This document shows, one piece after another, positions 59,307 through 64,000 of a stretch of 64,000 nucleotides of DNA (positions are counted from its first letter, which is position 1; each line of letters opens with the position of its first letter). The DNA is from Myxococcota bacterium (GTDB taxonomy: Bacteria > Myxococcota > XYA12-FULL-58-9 > JALHOP01). The stretch is taken from positions 682,001 through 746,000 of the forward strand of contig JALHOP010000001.1 of assembly GCA_022842935.1 (NCBI GenBank). Reading direction: 5' to 3'. A program made the translations under genes and the position numbers. Below the pieces are notes generated by a model, which worked only from the letters and a program-made list of their open reading frames with translations, was not told the DNA's origin and made no database searches.

Positions 59307-60905
59307 ATGCCGTCTTTGACGCTCGACGGAAAGAAAGTCGACTTCCAACCTGGTGAGACGATCATCCAGGCCGCGACACGCGAGAATGTCGAAATACCGT
59401 ATTACTGCTGGCACCCCCGACTCTCGGTCGCGGCCAACTGCCGCATGTGTTTGGTCGAGGTGGAGAAGGCGCCGAAGCTGATGCCGGCGTGCCAGACCGC
59501 CGCGACCGACGGCATGGTCGTCCATACACAGAACGAAAAGGTGAAAGACGCCCAGCGCGCGGTCCACGAGTTCTTGCTCGTGAATCACCCCATCGACTGC
59601 CCAATCTGCGACCAGGCAGGCGAGTGCAAGCTCCAAGACTACTATATGGAGTACCAGCTCGCGCCCTCTCGTGTGGTCGAGCACAAGGTCAACAAGCCGC
59701 GCCTCGAAGAGCTAGGCCCTCACGTCGTCTACAATGCCGAGCGCTGCATCGTTTGCACGCGCTGCGTCCGCTTCATGGACGAGGTCGCGCAAAACCCCCA
59801 GCTCGGTGTCTTCAACCGTGGCGACCATAGCGAGATTGGCTGCGCGCCTGGTGTCGTGCTCGACGACGCATACTCACTCAACACGGTTGACGTCTGTCCC
59901 GTGGGCGCTCTCACGTCCACGATTTTCCGTTTCAAGCAGCGGGCCTGGAACCTCAAGCGCAGCGACAGTGTGTGTGGCGGATGTGCCCGCGGTTGCAACA
60001 TCCACGTCGATCAGCGCAGCGGTGTCGTGTACCGGTTGCTGCCGCGCGACAACGACGCCGTCAACAAGTCGTGGCTGTGCGACGAAGGTCGCCTCACCTA
60101 CAATCGCCCGAACGAGGGCAAGATCACAGAAGCTCTGATCCGTGAGGGGCAGGACGCTCCGACGACCACGGACGGCGTTGCTGCCTTGAACAAAGCCGTT
60201 GAGTTGCTCAAGCCGCTCGCCAACGCCGGCAAGGGTGTGGCGGCGACGCTGTCGCTGCACGCAACCGTCGAGGAAGCCTACGTATTCGGCCGCTTCGTAA
60301 AAGACGTGCTCAAGGCAGACACGATCGGACTCGTTGGTCTGTTGCCGGGTGGCCAAGACGACCTTCTCCGTGTCGCGGACAAGAACCCCAACCGCGCCGG
60401 TGTTATGGCCGTTTTCGCGGACATGGGGCTCAAGCCCGTCGACGAGCGCGAGCTCATGCAGCGCATGAAGAGCGGCACTGTGAAGGCTTGGCTCGCGGTC
60501 GGCCACGAGACCAGCTTTGGTCCCGAGCTCGCTCTCGCGGCGAAGGGCCTCGAGGTCGTGGTCCATGTTGCTTACGCGCGTGGCCCCATCGCCGAGGTCG
60601 CGAGGGTGACGTTGCCGGGTGTGTCATGGGTGCAGACAGACGGTACCTGGGTGAACGTGCAGCAGCGCGCCCAGCGTCTCAAGGCGGGCTTCCTGCCCGA
60701 ACACGACGCGAAGCCGACTCACGCATGGCTCATGGACATCGCGTCGCGCCTGGGCGTCGCTTACGCTTGGCCGTCGATGACCACCATCCGCGCCGAGATC
60801 GAATCGCAGCTCCCCTCGTTTCGCGAGGCGAAGCTCACGCAAGTGCCGCCAACAGGTACGCAGCTTCCTTGGGCCGTGCCCGCCGAAGCTGCCTCCAAGA
60901 TCTGA
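59307..60905 (+). CDS. nuoG: NADH-quinone oxidoreductase subunit G (iron-sulfur), short form
   Basis: 532 residues, well below the ~700-900 of many NuoG proteins. Ligands: [2Fe-2S] Cys34, 45, 48 and 62; His94/Cys98/101/107 cluster; Cys147/150/153 with Cys197 for another [4Fe-4S]; and CGGCARGC (223, 226, 230) with Cys258 for the cluster at the head of a truncated molybdopterin-oxidoreductase-like region. The N-terminal electron chain is complete, so it should carry electrons, although no nuoE/nuoF is adjacent to provide an NADH site. The following ~270 residues are a remnant domain. nuoH starts 12 bases later. Confidence 0.94.
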   Translation: MPSLTLDGKKVDFQPGETIIQAATRENVEIPYYCWHPRLSVAANCRMCLVEVEKAPKLMPACQTAATDGMVVHTQNEKVKDAQRAVHEFLLVNHPIDCPICDQAGECKLQDYYMEYQLAPSRVVEHKVNKPRLEELGPHVVYNAERCIVCTRCVRFMDEVAQNPQLGVFNRGDHSEIGCAPGVVLDDAYSLNTVDVCPVGALTSTIFRFKQRAWNLKRSDSVCGGCARGCNIHVDQRSGVVYRLLPRDNDAVNKSWLCDEGRLTYNRPNEGKITEALIREGQDAPTTTDGVAALNKAVELLKPLANAGKGVAATLSLHATVEEAYVFGRFVKDVLKADTIGLVGLLPGGQDDLLRVADKNPNRAGVMAVFADMGLKPVDERELMQRMKSGTVKAWLAVGHETSFGPELALAAKGLEVVVHVAYARGPIAEVARVTLPGVSWVQTDGTWVNVQQRAQRLKAGFLPEHDAKPTHAWLMDIASRLGVAYAWPSMTTIRAEIESQLPSFREAKLTQVPPTGTQLPWAVPAEAASKI

Positions 60906-60917
60906 CCGAGGACGACG

Positions 60918-62234
60918 ATGCTTTTCTTGCTGGTCACGACGCTCCTCAAGTTCGTTTTCTTGGTGCTGCTGTTCATCATGCCCCTGGCGACGCTGCTCAC
61001 CTGGATGGAGCGCCGTCAGAGCGCGCTGACCCAGGACCGCCTGGGTCCGTGGCGTGCTTCGTTTTTCAGCATCGGCGGTAAGCCCGTACGACTTTTGGGC
61101 CTCCTGCATCCGATTGCCGATGCCATCAAGATGCTCTTCAAAGAGCCTTTCACGCCCGCTTCAGCGGACAAGAGGCTCCACGCCATTGCTCCGCTGGTCG
61201 GCTACGTCATGGCACTCGTCGTCATGTCCGTCATTCCCTTCGGACCGGACATCCCGACCTCGATATTGCCGTTCGTCTCCGAGGAGACCATCGCCAAATA
61301 CCCGGTCGTGCCGTTGCAGGTCGTCCGCCTCGACGCGGGCATTCTCTGGATGTTCGCGCTGGCCTCGCTGGGTGTCTACGGCGCCGCTCTTGCTGGTTGG
61401 GCCTCAAACAACCGCTTCGCCTTACTCGGAGGCCTTCGCGCGTCGGCACAAGCCATTTCCTATGAAGTGGCGCTGGGACTGACGGTCGTTGGCATTCTCA
61501 TCGCCTTTGGCGCGACCGAGCCCTCGGCCATCGTCAACGCGCAGAATCAGGCGGGCGGTCTGGGTCTGCCTCTTTGGGGCATCCTCGTGCAGCCGCTTGG
61601 CGCGCTGCTCTTCTTCATCGCCTCGGTCGCAGAGACCAAGCGCACCCCATTCGACGTGCCCGAGGGCGAATCGGAGATCATCGGATACTTCGTCGAGTAC
61701 TCGTCGATGGGCTTCGGCATGTTCATGCTGGGAGAGTTCGTCGAGATCGTGGTGCTCTCGGCGGTGTTCAGCACGCTGTTCCTCGGCGGCTGGGACTTGC
61801 CGTGGATCATGGGCAACGACTCGATTTGGCTCGGCTTCACGACCTTGACGCCGGACTCGGTCGGGGTGGGCACGTTCCACCTCGTCCACATGCTTCTCGG
61901 CATGGGCATTTGGGGCGCGAAGATCTTCTTCCTCTGCGCTCTGCAGCTGCAGATTCGCTGGACCTTGCCGCGCTTCCGCTACGACCAGGTGATGAACCTC
62001 GGCTGGAAGATGCTCTTGCCGCTCGCGCTCGCGAACATATTCGTCAGCGCTGCGGTCATCTGGTGGGACCCGTCGCTGACCGCCATGACGGTGCTCGGCC
62101 TCGGCTTCATTGGCCTCGTGATCTTGGTTGCGGTCGCGGGTCCGCGTCGGCGGACGGCTCATGCCGACCATGGCCATGGCTCACATGCATCGCATTCGAC
62201 CGACTCGCATGGCCACCCGGCCACCAGTCACTAG
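60918..62234 (+). CDS. nuoH: NADH-quinone oxidoreductase subunit H
   Basis: This is the membrane subunit that lines the quinone channel. It has about eight to nine hydrophobic helices, with the signatures ERRQSALTQDRLGP near residue 33, a PIADAIKMLFKEPFTP block, and FDVPEGESEIIGYFVEYSSM. Length is 438; the last ~30 residues are a His-rich tail (HADHGHGSHASHSTDSHGH) that is not part of the conserved core. It is followed 9 bases later by nuoI. Confidence 0.95.
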   Translation: MLFLLVTTLLKFVFLVLLFIMPLATLLTWMERRQSALTQDRLGPWRASFFSIGGKPVRLLGLLHPIADAIKMLFKEPFTPASADKRLHAIAPLVGYVMALVVMSVIPFGPDIPTSILPFVSEETIAKYPVVPLQVVRLDAGILWMFALASLGVYGAALAGWASNNRFALLGGLRASAQAISYEVALGLTVVGILIAFGATEPSAIVNAQNQAGGLGLPLWGILVQPLGALLFFIASVAETKRTPFDVPEGESEIIGYFVEYSSMGFGMFMLGEFVEIVVLSAVFSTLFLGGWDLPWIMGNDSIWLGFTTLTPDSVGVGTFHLVHMLLGMGIWGAKIFFLCALQLQIRWTLPRFRYDQVMNLGWKMLLPLALANIFVSAAVIWWDPSLTAMTVLGLGFIGLVILVAVAGPRRRTAHADHGHGSHASHSTDSHGHPATSH

Positions 62235-62243
62235 GAGCATTCC

Positions 62244-62801
62244 ATGGGCGTCGTTAGAGTTCGTGACCGCGTCGAATACTCCCTTTACGAGCGCAGCTTC
62301 GTGCCCGAGATCCTGCGTGGGCTCGCCATCACGCTGGGGCACTTTTTTTCCAATGCCTTCGGAAACAAGGAGACGCGCAATCTCCAGACTGTTCGTTACC
62401 CCGAAGAGCAGCGCGTTTACCCCGCGCGCTATCGCGGCCAGCACAGGTTGCTGCAGCGCGAAGACGGCTCCTCGCGTTGTGTCGCCTGTTACATGTGTTC
62501 GACGGCGTGCCCCGCGTACTGCATCCATATCGTCGCTGCCGAGTCGCCCGACAACCGCATCGAGAAGTATCCTGCCGCTTTCGAAATCGACCTCTTGCGC
62601 TGCATCTACTGCGGTCTGTGCGTCGAGGCCTGCCCGGAAGATGCCATCCGCATGGACACGGGCGTCCACACGCCGCCGTTTTTTACCCGCGACGATGCAG
62701 TCGTTGGGCGCATCGACCTCCTCTCGTTGATGGGCCGGGCGGGTACCGCACCCGCGTACGGAGCGCAGAACTATCGCGAAGGTAAGCCTCGCGGCGCTTG
62801 A
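62244..62801 (+). CDS. nuoI: NADH-quinone oxidoreductase subunit I
   Basis: The 185-residue protein with two [4Fe-4S] ferredoxin motifs (N6a/N6b) passes electrons toward NuoB. Motifs are CVACYMCSTACPAYC and CIYCGLCVEACPED. The C-terminal ~50 residues are a helix-rich extension usual for the family. Its TGA overlaps a TTG start of the next gene (TTGA), so the outer-membrane protein gene after it is translationally coupled. nuoJ-N are not within the window. Confidence 0.95.
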   Translation: MGVVRVRDRVEYSLYERSFVPEILRGLAITLGHFFSNAFGNKETRNLQTVRYPEEQRVYPARYRGQHRLLQREDGSSRCVACYMCSTACPAYCIHIVAAESPDNRIEKYPAAFEIDLLRCIYCGLCVEACPEDAIRMDTGVHTPPFFTRDDAVVGRIDLLSLMGRAGTAPAYGAQNYREGKPRGA

Positions 62802-64000
62802 TTGTCTTGCGGCCAACAGGTCTCGCTCTCGTCTGCGTCTTGATGTGTGCGTCCGCGCGAGCGGATGACACTCACTATCAGGACTACCTCGTCGGAGGCC
62901 GATCCATAGCGTTGGGTGGCGCGTTTTGTAGCCTCGCGGACGACTCCTCTGGCGTCTGGTTCAATCCCGCGGGCCTCGCGGACGTGGGATCGTCGAGCCT
63001 GCAGTTGTCGACCAGCTTGTATGGCTTCGAGCGCGGCAAGATCGGCTCCTCGGGTCCCATTCCGGTACCGGGCGTACCCAACCTCAACGACGCCTTCACG
63101 GACCTCGTCGTCATTCCGGCAAGCGCCGGAGCCGCCATCGCGTTCGGTGAGCGCGACGAGAACGGAAAGGCGCGTCACGGCTTCGGCGCCGCCGTCATCA
63201 TTCCGTCCTATCGCTCGAGCTCACCCGGGACGAGCGAAGACGAGTCGACGACCTCGTACAAACGTCGCGTCACCGACCGCGAGATTTGGGCCGGGATAGG
63301 CTACGGGGCGCGCATCAACGAGAAGCTCCGCCTTGGGGTCTCCGCGTTCTACGTGCTGCGTTCGGTCGCCGACACCGAGCAGCTGGCGTACGCCGCCGAC
63401 GCCAGCTCGTCGACGGCCCCGTTCGAGACCGTCTTTAGCGACATCACGCTCGCCAACGGCTCGCTGCTCATGAGCGGCGGCGCCAAGTTGCTTCTCGACG
63501 AGCACTGGAGCGTTGGTGTGTCCGTGCGCTCGCCCTCGGCGCGCATCCACTCGAGCGGCGCGATCCAGTACACCCGCGCTACCTCGGAGCCCGGTACGAA
63601 CCTCTCGAGCGTCGAGCGGGTGGTTCTCGACGACCTCGACTCACAAACCAAACAAGCTCCCAGCCTTCGCGCCGGCGTTTCTTATATGCAGGTACGTCAC
63701 TTCACGCTGGCCGCCGACGTCACCGCGCACGCTCCCGTAAGCTACCGGCTCGTGGACGTGCCAAGGGCCACGCGCGAGCGTCTCCCGTTCACTACAGAGA
63801 TCGAGCGCCGCGCGGTGGTCAACTTCAACCTCGGGGGCGAATACCTGGTGACCACGTGGCTATCGCTTGCTGGCGGCTTCTTTACCGATTTTTCGAGCGC
63901 GCCCCGAATACGCGAGCCTCTGACCGCTGACCAGCCGCCCCGCTTGAACCTCTACGGCACGACCGCGTCGGCGGCCTACATCAGCGAGCACATGATCACG
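62798..64000 (+). CDS. FadL/OMPP1-like outer-membrane protein, N-terminal part (cut by window end)
   Basis: Open from TTG at 62798 to the window edge (401 codons). The signal sequence MIVLRPTGLALVCVLMCASARA is followed by the family's N-terminal hatch segment DYLVGGRSIALGGAFCSLAD and SSGVWFNPAGLADVG, where the NPA motif is diagnostic. Amphipathic strands with periodic aromatic and Gly residues follow. FadL-type barrels transport long-chain fatty acids or other hydrophobic compounds. The TTG overlaps the nuoI stop by 4 bases, an odd neighbour for respiration. No other start with a full signal sequence is available. Confidence 0.85.
   Translation, partial: MIVLRPTGLALVCVLMCASARADDTHYQDYLVGGRSIALGGAFCSLADDSSGVWFNPAGLADVGSSSLQLSTSLYGFERGKIGSSGPIPVPGVPNLNDAFTDLVVIPASAGAAIAFGERDENGKARHGFGAAVIIPSYRSSSPGTSEDESTTSYKRRVTDREIWAGIGYGARINEKLRLGVSAFYVLRSVADTEQLAYAADASSSTAPFETVFSDITLANGSLLMSGGAKLLLDEHWSVGVSVRSPSARIHSSGAIQYTRATSEPGTNLSSVERVVLDDLDSQTKQAPSLRAGVSYMQVRHFTLAADVTAHAPVSYRLVDVPRATRERLPFTTEIERRAVVNFNLGGEYLVTTWLSLAGGFFTDFSSAPRIREPLTADQPPRLNLYGTTASAAYISEHMIT

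Noticed and set aside
1-64000. tRNA, rRNA, CRISPR, insertion sequence or prophage genes
   Set aside because: Intergenic regions were read for cloverleaf-like arms, regular repeats and transposase motifs; none was convincing.

Overview
This is a high-GC (roughly two-thirds G+C by eye), gene-dense chromosomal window. It most resembles a myxobacterium-like member of the Myxococcota (former Deltaproteobacteria). Pointers are three tandem bactofilins, many lipoproteins with Cys-rich N-termini, a MopE-type metal-binding repeat protein, a DUF4388 protein, a MYXO-CTERM-like C-terminus, a sigma-54 promoter and a giant PUFA/enediyne-like iterative polyketide synthase. No rRNA, tRNA, CRISPR array, insertion sequence or prophage was seen, so the genus is not resolved.

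Layout. 1-4750 (+): elongasome operon, end of mreC, mreD, mrdA (PBP2) and an unusually long rodA, joined by 4-base overlaps. 5029-5904: divergent trxA and a small conserved-looking protein. 13286-5975 (-): one long probable operon of three bactofilins, pyrE and three lipoproteins, two of them large paralogous surface proteins. 13287-14179: an ~890-base intergenic region with a bactofilin promoter candidate, a possible 59-aa gene and a hairpin. 14180-29255 (+): a 3104-aa polyketide/fatty-acid synthase, a translationally coupled acyl-CoA carboxylase beta subunit, and a ~1400-aa FG-GAP lipoprotein with no recognisable start codon. 35518-29245 (-): alpha-glucan phosphorylase, outer-membrane protein, J-domain/zinc-ribbon protein, ribosomal protein S1. 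35649-39791: algH, a PDZ lipoprotein, coaD, rsmD, a DsbA-like lipoprotein with a textbook terminator, a GNAT acetyltransferase and a small unknown. 39890-46452 (-): a 1532-aa beta-rich unknown protein and a lipoprotein with an ExbD-like segment. 46458-53673 (+): aminotransferase, sigma-54-promoted DUF4388 gene, MopE-like lipoprotein, smc. 53793-62801 (+): complex I genes nuoABC and nuoDGHI, split by two opposite-strand exported-protein genes and lacking nuoE/nuoF. 62798-64000: start of a FadL-like outer-membrane protein.

How the genes fit together. Housekeeping modules (cell elongation, pyrimidine and CoA synthesis, translation, chromosome condensation, respiration) alternate with envelope and surface genes. 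The main accessory system is the synthase. It carries two ketosynthases, one acyltransferase, four carrier domains, KR, DH and its own phosphopantetheinyl transferase, and is coupled to a carboxyltransferase that could supply its extender unit. All four carrier domains have Thr where the phosphopantetheine-bearing Ser is expected. The FG-GAP lipoprotein downstream and the two large lipoproteins downstream of the bactofilins share one four-Cys N-terminal module.
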